64,000 bases of DNA from the NCBI GenBank assembly GCA_905160935.1, contig CAJHZI010000203.1, positions 62,001 through 126,000 of the forward strand, written 5' to 3'. Both the position numbers and the translations under genes were made by a program. Under the pieces are notes generated by a model, which made no database searches, was not told the origin of the DNA, and was given only the letters and a program-made list of their open reading frames with translations. The stretch's first letter is position 1; every line of letters starts with the position of its first letter. Shown here piece after piece: positions 53,501-62,300 of the stretch. The stretch comes from Enchytraeus crypticus (taxonomy: Eukaryota > Annelida > Clitellata > Enchytraeida > Enchytraeidae).

Positions 53501-54802
53501 GAATGATTTAGGAAAAATCATTTGTAACCAAATGCTTTCCCTATCTGAATTAACATCAGTGGCAGAAGATGGACGAATTACTTTCACAATGTACATTCTA
53601 CTGTGCACCCGAAAATAAACGGTTACTTTTAATATTTCGTCAATCTTCAGGCTGACATTAATTGTGCACAATTCGATGACATTATCAAGAAGATTTGCCA
53701 CTTTTTGCTTCTCTAAAGAATCTAAGCCAACGGAAATCCCACAAAGAGGTGTTTCCATTAACTGATCTACTCGTCGATTATTAATCTTCAAACGGTGCGT
53801 CCTCATTTCAAACTCTTCGTTCCTATCGCTAGATACATCGCCATATTTAGTATTTATCGAAATTATGTCGATACTCTCAGCTTCTTCAATAGAAGGTTTA
53901 AGTGCATCGATGCAAACCATGGCGACATTCTCGCTCTCATATATGTTCTCAGTGCGACTAGATGCTATTATTTTCATTATCATCGATTTTATTTGACTGC
54001 TGTTGAGCAACTCGTTGTGATTATGTAACTCATTCATATCTGACGTAGTGATAGATTTACTGGTTATTGTAGAAATCTCTAAATCAGCATTGCATTCGGT
54101 ACAGATATTTTGCAAGCCTCTTGCTGATATATTATACGAGTGTCCTACCATTTGCCTCTGAACATAATCCAGCGCAATTTTAGTTATATTACTTACAAGT
54201 TTATTTCGTTGTTTTCTCATTTCTTTTCGTTTCTTAGCAGTAGTGGTTTGGCCGATCATTAGCTTTTCAATCGCATCGAGTTGACAACTTTCAGCCACGA
54301 TTAGCGCGGCGTCCTTTAACTTTTCTATTTCAATCGGTGGAGAAAACTTGGAACGAATTTCCAGTTTCTCAGCTTGGCATTTGTCTTTCAGTTCGCGATA
54401 CATGTAACAGATATTTCTAGCGGCTTCGTCGACGTGTCGTAAATCCCATATTCGATGAATCAACTTATGGGACGCTATAGCCTTACTCATAAAGGCATTC
54501 TCCGCTAATGTTGTAATAGTATTTTGAGTCAAATGATCATCACAGACATTGCTTCCTTGTATTTTGTTCCTCTTAAGCAGCCCCTGAAAGAAACCAGGCT
54601 TCATGGTTTCATATGTTTGATAGGCTATCTCTAGAAGTGCAGCGACTAAACATAAATCTAACTCTGAAATGGATTGCTTTTCCGGGACCGATGCCTCGGT
54701 ATCAGGTTCAGACCGATTAATTTTAACAGAGTAAACATTTTCAATTACAGTTGCGGCCATCCAACATTTTGACCTAATATTTGCTTCTGAACCTTCTTCC
54801 AT
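50537..54802 (-). CDS. Ankyrin / cGAS-like (Mab-21) nucleotidyltransferase, copy B
   Basis: Uninterrupted frame of 1421 residues from the ATG at 54802, chosen because it matches copy A's start; the frame is open for a few more codons upstream (GTG at 54814). Same architecture as copy A: unrecognised N-terminal ~500 residues, ankyrin-like stretches, then the nucleotidyltransferase with GSSYEGTRLG, E1018 and D1020 in DEFDFNFEL, and D1143 in SIDIVP. Residues of the core (about 929-1201) equal copy A's, whereas the N-terminal part is roughly three-quarters identical by eye. Short insertions relative to A: about 14 residues (RGSPFVLRRNLWE), a few after KTNSH, in the ankyrin region (TIKTRAKLDEN) and after KIVSD. 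No stop or frameshift in either copy argues that both are maintained. Confidence 0.85.
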   Translation of the reverse strand: MEEGSEANIRSKCWMAATVIENVYSVKINRSEPDTEASVPEKQSISELDLCLVAALLEIAYQTYETMKPGFFQGLLKRNKIQGSNVCDDHLTQNTITTLAENAFMSKAIASHKLIHRIWDLRHVDEAARNICYMYRELKDKCQAEKLEIRSKFSPPIEIEKLKDAALIVAESCQLDAIEKLMIGQTTTAKKRKEMRKQRNKLVSNITKIALDYVQRQMVGHSYNISARGLQNICTECNADLEISTITSKSITTSDMNELHNHNELLNSSQIKSMIMKIIASSRTENIYESENVAMVCIDALKPSIEEAESIDIISINTKYGDVSSDRNEEFEMRTHRLKINNRRVDQLMETPLCGISVGLDSLEKQKVANLLDNVIELCTINVSLKIDEILKVTVYFRVHSRMYIVKVIRPSSATDVNSDRESIWLQMIFPKSFECNLKAYGTFQKAILLKFPLFLKLCIKLNTSNHLCPLLSDIVRVLYRGSPFVLRRNLWERFKTKPTNFLSECIQTLIDKGWNIEGLWGYTAPLVSAAIEDSLSSQRSFSDVIAFLRTGRPLGMETKNISLLQLDLFLPGSSQLVRYLVTWFSFRGTRKGILSVCESFSRYIRTTPDMYVQRPISQRESEDSVLTEFISGISKEQLHSLPAVRAYDLNYCPSCLSSLANVGIELDIEGRMVVNTWAKLLDTKVLKGTQNYVRYCIFLLQCFGMRKQAKTNSHLDTTAFKSKFVFQSNCSTSKEHCKRNNLCSHFYKTCLHLAKVFSRINCSLSLTQQRCLLHTIEALVDRVDPASSFDRKVPLYTRGRKWLLMQTDTNGRNVLHCSVLCKSIFQDLLLLYTTIKTRAKLDENFAKVILSHTDKYGRNVLHYCSKTIAFRKKYTHNDQYTNELVEAGAEDCLDIFGNMASEYLKEAKISNKKLAEFENLAAEVDSKCEILEQSNGCLLLSFDLSSSTVKSDLANIITNVISYQQNESERAFRIYKKAFDFMTHLANAMAAVEPLFRSRIFVVGSSYEGTRLGFADEFDFNFELEAFSDVCYPCTTPACPDGYAHLKVKECLPKSTLNDIQEFIDESNKYVAFEKIKREFDKVLHSALWHKDLWHKDLWGVLSSVDICPLCRVDSLAYSQSKCYTNIKIQLVDEVFPEISIDIVPVIKIKSFWPADAVQLTGNNIKENGCYFVFDQPYSIHPWLPVGAPYARISFAPAESETIRHLPAASRIAFMLGKYFNKHSVKIVSDKEAKTRSRTRIFDHLRTSSYVIKTALLHIVKNESACKKLTRSVCRRRQVDDEILLRQSTIYWINKLAKYTVRFWKLSYVPSFFMSKLCRPIREGEIILRQDIVNLSGISLSERILYDHSISKVAEEKLVKTGKHWTYVFINEGRNENSEDRELDIFAKLLAIHLGTYKGHDEDLLKLSYVENHLIEYFTG

Positions 54803-55039
54803 TATTTGAAGCACGAGTATTAGTCAGGACTCGTATTGCTTAGAATAATATTAGCAATGACTAACACAGCTTAGTTAACTTCGAATTCTACCATTATACA
54901 AAGCCTATCGAGCTATGACTAGCGATATTTACGTGATAGGCCTATATTTCATTTCATTTCGTATACAAAAAGAGTTGAGAAAAACGCTTATTCATTGCTT
55001 TCGTTCTGCTCAGCCTGTTTTGCAGATGACACTGTAACA

Positions 55040-55160
55040 CAATAGTACATGCATGTAGGCGAAAATACAAGTAGGCATGTATGTATACATGTATACATAT
55101 ACCTTCAATTAACAAATCATGAATACATCAATGATTAATGATTTATCACAATCAATATAT
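55040..55160. other. Upstream of copy B
   Basis: Short ATGTATACATGTATACATAT palindromic repeats; no core promoter recognised. Confidence 0.3.
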
Positions 55161-55164
55161 TACA

Positions 55165-55296
<132 letters not shown>

Positions 55297-55654
55297 CTCT
55301 AATTCCAATAAATTCACTCGTTTGTTTAAACTGTCTGGTCTGTCATATGAAAATTCTTTGTGCAACATAAAAACAAACGAATACATTTATATTTGAACAA
55401 ATATCATATTTAAACAAATAGCCTACCACTTTTCAACATTGTGCAGGATTTAGAGAAGGATGTATTTTATCGCCTTTCGATTTTTTCTCCCACTGATTGA
55501 TTTTGTATTGAGGTAGACGTTTGAGGCAATAGAATGGGGCATTAATATTGAGGTAGACGTTTGAGGAAATAAAATGGGGAATAAATGTTGGGTGATAAGA
55601 AATTAACAGATCGTGATTTTGCAGACGATATATCTCTACTTTAGAAAAAGAATA

Positions 55655-56085
55655 TTTTGTAGAAAGACACAAAGATAAAGATAGTGAAAACTTTGGTTTG
55701 GACCACGCTATTGTATGGATGTGAAACATGCACCTTAAGGAAGGAAGATATTAGGAAGCTGGAGGCATTAGAAATGTGGATTTGGAGAAGAATGGAGAGG
55801 ATTAGCTGGACTCAAAAGGTTACAAATGAGGAAGTCCTGGAGAGAGTTGGCACAGATAGACAGTTGATAATGTATTAAGAAATAGGAAGAAGAGATGGAT
55901 AGGACACATTCTAAGGGGGAAGGTCTATTAAAAGAGGTCATAGAAGGTAGAATGGAAGGAAAAAGAGGCAGGGGCAGGCCGAGATTAGGTATGTTAGATG
56001 ATTTAAAGACCCACTCATATGTGGAAATGAAGAGGAAGGCGGACCTGCGGGTAGGCAGTGCGCTAAGAGAGAGAGAGAGATAGCT
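55655..56085 (+). mobile_element. GA-tailed LINE, 3' fragment
   Basis: Close relative of the 11700 copy: KIVKTLVWTTLLYGCETCTL, LEMWIWRRMERISWTQKVTN, a 1-bp break near 55878, then EVIEGRMEGKRGRGRPRLGM and LDDLKTHSYVEMKRK, ending GCAGTGCGCTAAGAGAGAGA. A deletion removes the segment with DREEWRRYVPW. Confidence 0.75.
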
Positions 56086-56089
56086 CTAC

Positions 56090-56490
56090 TAGCAGAGACA
56101 ATATCCATAAACTGCAAGAAATAACACAATCATTAGAAGAAAATTACGAAAAAGTTGGATTAAGAATTTATTCTGAAAAAAAAATTCTTACAATTGCAGC
56201 TTCAAACATATTTACAGCAAGCGTTGACCAGACTAACAGCAATCGTTGACCAGTATGGAAAGAGTAAAAGAGTTCGTGTATATAAGCAGCATAATGTCGC
56301 AAAAAGGATCAAATGAAAGAAACGCCTATGACGTTGCTAAAAATTTTGTTATAATGTTTTTTTTTCTATAGTGCAGTTATTAATTAGAAATTCATATCAA
56401 TTGTGTGCATTACTAATAGGCTAATAGCAATAGGCAAACACATGTCAGTGCCAGTCTGAAATGTAAATATATTAGGCCTATATATATTAG
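56090..56490. other. Possible further LINE sequence
   Basis: 56085-56200 reads like LINE palm-to-thumb sequence (NKLQEITQSLEENYEKVGLR, then IYSEK), suggesting a second, older insertion interrupted by the GA-tailed copy. The remainder is unassigned. Confidence 0.4.
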
Positions 56491-56493
56491 AAG

Positions 56494-56623
56494 GTAAAGC
56501 TAATGCTAACGTTAGTTTCATCACTTGACAGCGATATCAGTGAAGAGCGAGCCAAAGATTTGAACCCGGCACATAATGATTCGCGGTCATGTATCTTACC
56601 GACATCACCACTGGCTCCAGCCA
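56494..56623 (-). mobile_element. tRNA-derived SINE, family T1
   Basis: On the plus strand: GCTAACGTTAGTTTCATCAC, GAGCGAGCCAAAGATTTGAA, CCCGGCACATAATGATTCGC, CCGACATCACCACTGGCTCC. Confidence 0.7.
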
Positions 56624-56752
56624 GACATAAATTTTCAGTATTTCAAGAGCTGTTTAGTGACATGTATGTCATGGGAGTCCCATGTGACGGGAAGCGTCCT
56701 TACATTTCGTATAATATATGTAAGGCCTATATATATATATATGTTCATGTCC

Positions 56753-56880
56753 TACCCGTGTTGGGTTCGGGTTGCTGATATACAGACCAACGGTAGTCTT
56801 CGCGTATCGTAAAAGGCCACAAAGTACTAATTCCAAACAAACGTCAAAAATGGAATTTGGTTACTGAGTGGACAAGTCTA
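56753..56880 (+). mobile_element. Modular SINE, 5' part
   Basis: CCCGTGTTGGGTTCGGGTTG, ATCGTAAAAGGCCACAAAGT, CCAAACAAACGTCAAAAATG follow the head and early body of the 7033 element. Confidence 0.55.
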
Positions 56881-56889
56881 CATGTATAT

Positions 56890-57410
56890 CTTTTGCAATA
56901 CCACGTTTTGGGTCTGCAAGCAAAATGCTGAAAGCAATAATGTCATCTGTTCCCACACAAAAGACTCCAAGTGCAGTATTAAAATATAGTATAAATCAAA
57001 ACTGTACCATATTTAACAAAATATAAATCACTATGTTTAGTAACGCCCTTCCTGCCATGTATGCCTACAGCAATTGCTTAGCAACTGCGAGATCAAGTTA
57101 CTTGTAATCCTGCCTCGTAATGACTATTACATGTAAGTTAAAACTCAGTCGCCAAGCATAATTATGTATTACTTTATTGAAATGTTGTCTAATGTTAAAA
57201 TAACGTTACACGCAAAAGTACATGTAGTAATTAACATTTGACTCTATTATAGACACCATGTGTAGGCCTATTACAGGTATTATTATGACAACAGTTTCCG
57301 CAAAGCAGCGCTACACAGACGATTACTTGACTTCAGCTAGTGTACGTTCGTGCAGCTGCTGGCTAGTGCAGGGCCATGCAGCTGTTGTATAATGCAGGAC
57401 TGTGCAAGTG
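56890..57410. other. Nothing recognised
   Basis: No ORF or repeat family. GTGCAGCTGCTGGCTAGTGC- and CATGCAGCTGTTGTATAATG-type repeats at 57350-57415. Confidence 0.3.
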
Positions 57411-57411
57411 C

Positions 57412-57415
<4 letters not shown>

Positions 57416-57449
<34 letters not shown>

Positions 57450-57455
57450 TATTAT
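57416..57455. repeat. (TAA)n microsatellite at the 5' side of the retrotransposon
   Basis: GCATAATAATAATAATAATA continuing to about 57450, then ATTATTATTATT. Confidence 0.9.
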
Positions 57456-57684
57456 TATTAAATTAATAATGACGTCACGTTTAATGGCGGTTGTTTATAT
57501 TTGTAAAATAAAAACACCGTTATTAATTTAGTAATATGCTTGATTAATATTAGCCTAGTGACTGCTTCCTTTATCTCTTGACTCGTTAATTTATAATTAA
57601 GGATATAGAGTATTTTATTCTGAAGGATTAACCTAACTGTCTCATAATTCTAGTCCAATTCTACCTAACATAGTCACTCTCGTC

Positions 57685-58905
57685 TTGATTAATGAAGTTT
57701 ATCTGAAAATGTCTCGTCAAAATTGGCCTTTATCTCAAACCATTGGTAAGCTGAATGGCGTCTGCCGGGTATGTCTAGCTGTGCGGCAAGTCCACTTGAG
57801 GGATGGTCTTATTCATAAACACAGTCCTCGTAAGTCTCCTTGCCCGGGTTCAGGTCAGCCGCCTCTGGCTCATAACATTTCACTCAACTCCCGTAGTGCT
57901 ATACCTTCACCTGACCACTCAATATCCAGCCAACCAGACAACCTTACAGATAGCAGCAACGCTAAATTTGATCATACAGTCAACTGTAGTGCAGGCTCAA
58001 ATCTCGCAGCTAATTGTAAACGTAAAAGCTGCAGAACAGGCAGGAACTCTACTGCCAGCAGAAATTTTATCGTCAGCAACGCAGTTGGCAGCAGTAGTTA
58101 CAACGCCAATTCTGCTAGCAGTAAATCTTCTGACCTCATATGTCCCCATGATACTGACTCATCAACTGATTCCTCTGCCATTCGCCATCCCACGCTGTCA
58201 CAACCCATTATCAAACACATTCCGAGGTCTGCCAGAGCTCCCTGTGCTAGAGCTCTGATTACTATTCTTACGAACATTTCCAGAAATTCTGAGAATTTAG
58301 TCAATTGGAACAATCTCTTTAATTTTGCTTTCTCAACCTTATCAGTTCCTGCTAAGGTGGGGAACAAAGTTAGTTTGGCAATTCTCATTCGGAATCGTCT
58401 ATCTAAAGATCAGATTACTCACAACATTGATGTACCTCAAGAGGAGGCCCTTGGAAAGAAAAGGCTTTTCTGTAAATCGTCTCTTTCCGCTTCAGTGCAA
58501 TCCAAGTTAGAGGAAGGTAATATACGAGCTGCGGTCAGAATTCTCTGCTCGGACGATTCTTTAGCGGAAAATAATGAAAATACTTTCAAACAGCTGTTGG
58601 ATAAACATCCTACTAAAGCTGAGTCTTCTAACAATCTTTCATCGACTCCAACACCTGCGATCCAAGTCGAAGAAGACATTGTGTTGAAGGCCGTGCTAAG
58701 CTTTACCGCCGGAACCGCTGGCGGCCCTGATGGCTTACGTCCTCAACATCTCAAAGATTTAGTTTCTTGCAAGGAGGTAGGTGCTCAGTTGCTTACTGCA
58801 ATCACTGCTTTTATTAACTGCCTAATTCGGGGGGGGCTGCCCTATTCAAGTACGACCAGTACTTTTCGGAGCCAACCTAATTGCTATTCAGAAGAAGAAT
58901 GGTGA
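57685..58905 (+). CDS. Retrotransposon ORF, N-terminal part
   Basis: Carries CRVCLAVRQVHLRDGLIHKH and CPGSG near the N-terminus, a likely zinc-binding finger; then a Ser/Asn-rich linker and the start of the reverse transcriptase (GTAGGPDGLRPQHLKDLV, INCLIRGGLP). The frame fails at a run of eight G's at 58829-58836; after that the true frame is the next one, so the last ~18 codons listed are out of frame. A start at 57709 (MSRQNWPLS) is equally possible. Dense coding, no other stop. Confidence 0.75.
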   Translation: MINEVYLKMSRQNWPLSQTIGKLNGVCRVCLAVRQVHLRDGLIHKHSPRKSPCPGSGQPPLAHNISLNSRSAIPSPDHSISSQPDNLTDSSNAKFDHTVNCSAGSNLAANCKRKSCRTGRNSTASRNFIVSNAVGSSSYNANSASSKSSDLICPHDTDSSTDSSAIRHPTLSQPIIKHIPRSARAPCARALITILTNISRNSENLVNWNNLFNFAFSTLSVPAKVGNKVSLAILIRNRLSKDQITHNIDVPQEEALGKKRLFCKSSLSASVQSKLEEGNIRAAVRILCSDDSLAENNENTFKQLLDKHPTKAESSNNLSSTPTPAIQVEEDIVLKAVLSFTAGTAGGPDGLRPQHLKDLVSCKEVGAQLLTAITAFINCLIRGGLPYSSTTSTFRSQPNCYSEEEW

Positions 58906-61900
58906 TATTCGTCCAATAGCCATAGGTTATACATGGAGGAGACTAGCGGCTAAATGCGTGAACATGTACGCTCTACCAAAGATCTCTGACTATCTTCGTC
59001 CCATTCAGCTGGGTGTTGGTGTATCAGGTGGATGTGAAGCTGCAATTCATGCTACCCGTCAGTTTATAACGAATTTGACCCCGGGTTTCTCTGTAGTTAA
59101 GTTGGATTTTGCTAACGCATTCAACTGCCTAAGTAGGTCAAAGATGTTAGAAACTATTCACAGACTTCTGCCGGAGATATTCAGCTTTTGTTCATCTGCC
59201 TATAGCCAACCGACCCTTCTCAAATTTGGGAATCAATTCATCCACTCTAGTGAAGGAGTTCAACAGGGGGACCCTTTGGGCCCGTTACTTTTCTGTTTAA
59301 CTATTCAACCTGTACTTACCCAACTTCAAAGTACTTTCAGGCTAAGCTACCTGGATGATCTAACGCTCGGAGGTTTAGATAGTACGGTAGCTAATGATGT
59401 TAGGATTATTTTGTCTAAGGGGGCAGAGCTCGGTCTGAGGCTCAATTTAAACAAGTGCGAGATCATCTCTAAGACCATTACTCATGATGATCCTCTCCTA
59501 GAATCTCTCATGAAAACTTCAATCACTGATGCGGAACTTTTAGGTGCTCCTCTAACTGTAGGCCATGCCATGGATGCTAAACTTGAGAAACATGTTGCGG
59601 ATCTACAGAGAGCTGCTGTAAGATTGAAGGATATACAGCGTCACGATGCTCTGATCTTGCTGCGCTACTCTGTTAGCGCTCCTAAGGTTATGCACACTCT
59701 GCGTTCTTCACCCTGTTTTCAACACCCATTACTTCAGAATATTGACAAGATTTTAAGAGACTGTTTGTGCAGCCTGATAAATGCAGATTTATCAGACTCT
59801 CAATGGCAGCAAGCAAGTCTTCCAGTTCGGAACGGTGGTCTCGGAATTCGCAGTATTTCTCAACTGTCTCCGTCAGCCTACCTGTCGTCTTATAATTCAA
59901 CTCGGAGCCTTCAAGAAGAAATACTGAGAAGCAGTGTCTCTTCCATCGATCCTGTGTACATCAAAGCTGCTGAGTCAATGTGGTGCAGTGAAGTCGAGGC
60001 CAGCGCTCCAGTCGGTCCTGCTGCTGGAATTCAAAGAAATTGGGACGATTGTATTGTGAAGAAGAGCTTCAATCAGATTCTAAACTCACTTTCTGACTTG
60101 AAAGAGAAAGCTCGACTGATTGCAGTTTCGTCTCCACACAGTAGTGACTGGCTGCACGCGCTTCCGATTGCCTCCTGCGGATTACGCCTTGACGACGAAT
60201 CTATCAGAATAGCAGTTGGCCTTCGTCTCGACACCAAGCTTTGTGAAATTCACCAATGTGTGTGCGGTAGTCTGGTAGATCCTAAAGGCCATCATGGACT
60301 TTCCTGCCGCAAGAGCGCTGGCAGATCGAGCAGGCACCACAACATAAATCACATAATTTGGCATGCCCTGATTAAGGCCAGTATACCCTCCAAATTAGAA
60401 CCGACTGGAATTTCTAGATCAGATGGCAAAAGACCAGATGGTCTTACTCTGATCCCGTGGAAAGGTGGCAAATCTCTGCTTTGGGATGTTACAGTAACAG
60501 ATACCGTAGCTAAGTCTTATTTAAACGTGTCTTCGGTGTCAGCTGGTGGAGCTGCTGAACTAGCCGCCGACAGAAAAATAAGCAAATATCATGAATTGTC
60601 TCGTAGCTATTGTTTCATACCACTTGCTCTCGAGACTTTAGGTCCTATGAATAAGGAAGGAAGCGAATTTATTTCTTCATTGGGTCATCATTTATCCGCC
60701 GCTACAGGAGATAAGCGCGAAACCAGCTTCTTGAGACAGAGACTCTCAATCTGCCTACAGAGATATAATTCCATCTGTGTAGGGGGGACCTTTAGTGCAA
60801 ATCGGACAGATAGCTATGTTACAACTGAAAACACTCTTGCATCTGATTATCTAATTCGTTCTACTTCTCTCTCCAACAGCTTGGCTCACACTCAGAATTT
60901 AATTTCACCCCGTCATTCTTCAACAGTCTACCCACATGCACAGCTCCGTTCGGAATATCATCATCATGGTCAGACTGATAATGAAGTTCTTCATGCACAT
61001 CAACTAGTTTCTGAAGATCTTCATGAACTTCAACCCGAACTTACGGCACCTGCCAGAGGTCTTGCCAAGGCTGATGCAACGGAAGAAAGTGATGTGATTA
61101 AGAGAGTTTTGTCTACTAGTCCATCTACAGACGCTTATCCTCCTCAATCTGCGCTATTCAAATATGACGCTCACAACCCTTACAAGACCTCTGACTTAAC
61201 TTCCACCCCAACTGTGACTTCTATCTACAAAGAGAGCTCCTTAGGTTTGTTGGAGAGTGACTCAGAGGCTATTCAGTCAGTGCGCCGAGGTTATAAGCCC
61301 ATCTCACTGCGACGTCTCGAACAGGGAGTCCTCGGCTACAGCCTCAGGGAGCGTTTCTCCGCCGCCTCTCAGCCCTGTCCTCCTAGATGCTCGAAGGCCG
61401 AGACCCTCATGGGTGCCTCCAGGGATGGTAGGAATAAATTCCATTCGAGTAGGAAGAGGCAGGTATCGAGGCTGACATTGGTCGATCCTCGGAGAAATTT
61501 AAGCAGTCAGCCTGTCGAAGGGCTTGAAGAGTCAGAGAGTGTGGTAAAGAGAATGAATGAAATTTTCACGAACCGAACGTGGGTCACTACATATCACAGC
61601 GACCAGAGGCGCGTTAAAACAGTGAAGGCTAAGAACTACGGGACTCACGAGAGGACAATGGAACAGAGGCCTGACGAATGCGGTGGCTCCTCTGGTACTC
61701 TGGCTGGCTACCCCTCCTCACCCAGCCATATGTCCAGATCTCCCTGCAATCAGCGGCATGCCCCGTCCAATCCCAGTCACGCTTCCCCTCGACATTCCCT
61801 GCAGAGTTTATCACGGAATACGACAGGGGAGGCAGGGGGGAGAAGGGCGCTGGGACTTATGTCTGAACATGCAGAATCCGCTAATGGAATCGTGGAAAGG

Positions 61901-62062
61901 ATTTATAGCGTTGCGGAAAGCGAGCCCGGTGAGTTGCAGGACACTGAATTGGAAGAGTTGAATGAACAAATTACTGGTGAACAGTTGAACCTCGACAATG
62001 AGATCACTGACGTGTTAGGTGACGGTCGCGATGTGGTTCAGAAACTATGTGGACGCTGTTAG
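58850..62062 (+). CDS. Retrotransposon ORF, reverse transcriptase and endonuclease part
   Basis: Continues the reading frame: VRPVLFGANLIAIQKKNG, VVKLDFANAFN (catalytic Asp), EGVQQGDPLGPLLFCL, SYLDDLTLGG (catalytic Asp pair). Then a CCHC-type motif CVCGSLVDPKGHHGLSC and RPDGLTL...LLWDVTVTD, which fits a restriction-like PD-(D/E)XK endonuclease. Positions counted from Met 58958: YLDD ~131, CCHC ~433-450, PD ~492, D ~509. Relatives usually stop soon after the LQRYN region (~602 here); this frame runs a further ~430 residues, Ser/Arg/Glu rich, of unknown origin. Probably inactive because of the upstream frame break. Confidence 0.75.
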   Translation, partial: VRPVLFGANLIAIQKKNGDIRPIAIGYTWRRLAAKCVNMYALPKISDYLRPIQLGVGVSGGCEAAIHATRQFITNLTPGFSVVKLDFANAFNCLSRSKMLETIHRLLPEIFSFCSSAYSQPTLLKFGNQFIHSSEGVQQGDPLGPLLFCLTIQPVLTQLQSTFRLSYLDDLTLGGLDSTVANDVRIILSKGAELGLRLNLNKCEIISKTITHDDPLLESLMKTSITDAELLGAPLTVGHAMDAKLEKHVADLQRAAVRLKDIQRHDALILLRYSVSAPKVMHTLRSSPCFQHPLLQNIDKILRDCLCSLINADLSDSQWQQASLPVRNGGLGIRSISQLSPSAYLSSYNSTRSLQEEILRSSVSSIDPVYIKAAESMWCSEVEASAPVGPAAGIQRNWDDCIVKKSFNQILNSLSDLKEKARLIAVSSPHSSDWLHALPIASCGLRLDDESIRIAVGLRLDTKLCEIHQCVCGSLVDPKGHHGLSCRKSAGRSSRHHNINHIIWHALIKASIPSKLEPTGISRSDGKRPDGLTLIPWKGGKSLLWDVTVTDTVAKSYLNVSSVSAGGAAELAADRKISKYHELSRSYCFIPLALETLGPMNKEGSEFISSLGHHLSAATGDKRETSFLRQRLSICLQRYNSICVGGTFSANRTDSYVTTENTLASDYLIRSTSLSNSLAHTQNLISPRHSSTVYPHAQLRSEYHHHGQTDNEVLHAHQLVSEDLHELQPELTAPARGLAKADATEESDVIKRVLSTSPSTDAYPPQSALFKYDAHNPYKTSDLTSTPTVTSIYKESSLGLLESDSEAIQSVRRGYKPISLRRLEQGVLGYSLRERFSAASQPCPPRCSKAETLMGASRDGRNKFHSSRKRQVSRLTLVDPRRNLSSQPVEGLEESESVVKRMNEIFTNRTWVTTYHSDQRRVKTVKAKNYGTHERTMEQRPDECGGSSGTLAGYPSSPSHMSRSPCNQRHAPSNPSHASPRHSLQSLSRNTTGEAGGRRALGLMSEHAESANGIVERIYSVAESEPGELQDTELEELNEQITGEQLNLDNEITDVLGDGRDVVQKLCGRC

Positions 62063-62084
62063 TGTCCTGACGTAACCAGAAACA

Positions 62085-62300
62085 TGGAAAACACTTCCAT
62101 TAATATAATAATAATATAATAATATTTAATAACCTATTAATTAAATAATAGATTTATTATAATTATTATAATTTTTATATATAATTTGCATTAATATAAT
62201 ATCAAATGAACATGAACAATAACAATAATAATAATAATAATAATAATATTTATACATAGACGGTTCTTTGTTAACTAGAATAAATAATAATAATAATAAC
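62085..62300. repeat. AT-rich and (TAA)n tract between two retrotransposon copies
   Basis: ATAATAATATAATAATATTT at 62105, (AAT)n at 62222-62250 and again at 62282-62300. Confidence 0.85.

Larger units (their letters stand above)
48540..55035. repeat. Tandem segmental duplication, unit B
   Basis: Counterpart of 36765-43115. It lacks the SINE and LINE insertions of unit A and has instead an expanded minisatellite at 48885-49125. Confidence 0.85.
57456..62218 (+). mobile_element. Non-LTR retrotransposon with restriction-like endonuclease, nearly full length
   Basis: One long coding sequence split by a single frame break (57685-58905 and 58850-62062), with an N-terminal Cys/His finger, YLDD reverse transcriptase, CCHC motif and PD...D endonuclease-type motif in that order, as in R2/R4-like elements. 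It lies between (TAA)n tracts. Borders are estimated; I could not define a target duplication or exact ends. Confidence 0.7.

Noticed and set aside
54803-54814. Start of copy B at GTG 54814
   Set aside because: Eukaryotic start is expected at ATG; the ATG at 54802 aligns with copy A's start, which has an in-frame stop just upstream.
57803-58258. 151-codon ORF overlapping the retrotransposon
   Set aside because: Alternative frame of the retrotransposon ORF1 region; the main frame has the zinc-finger and RT motifs.
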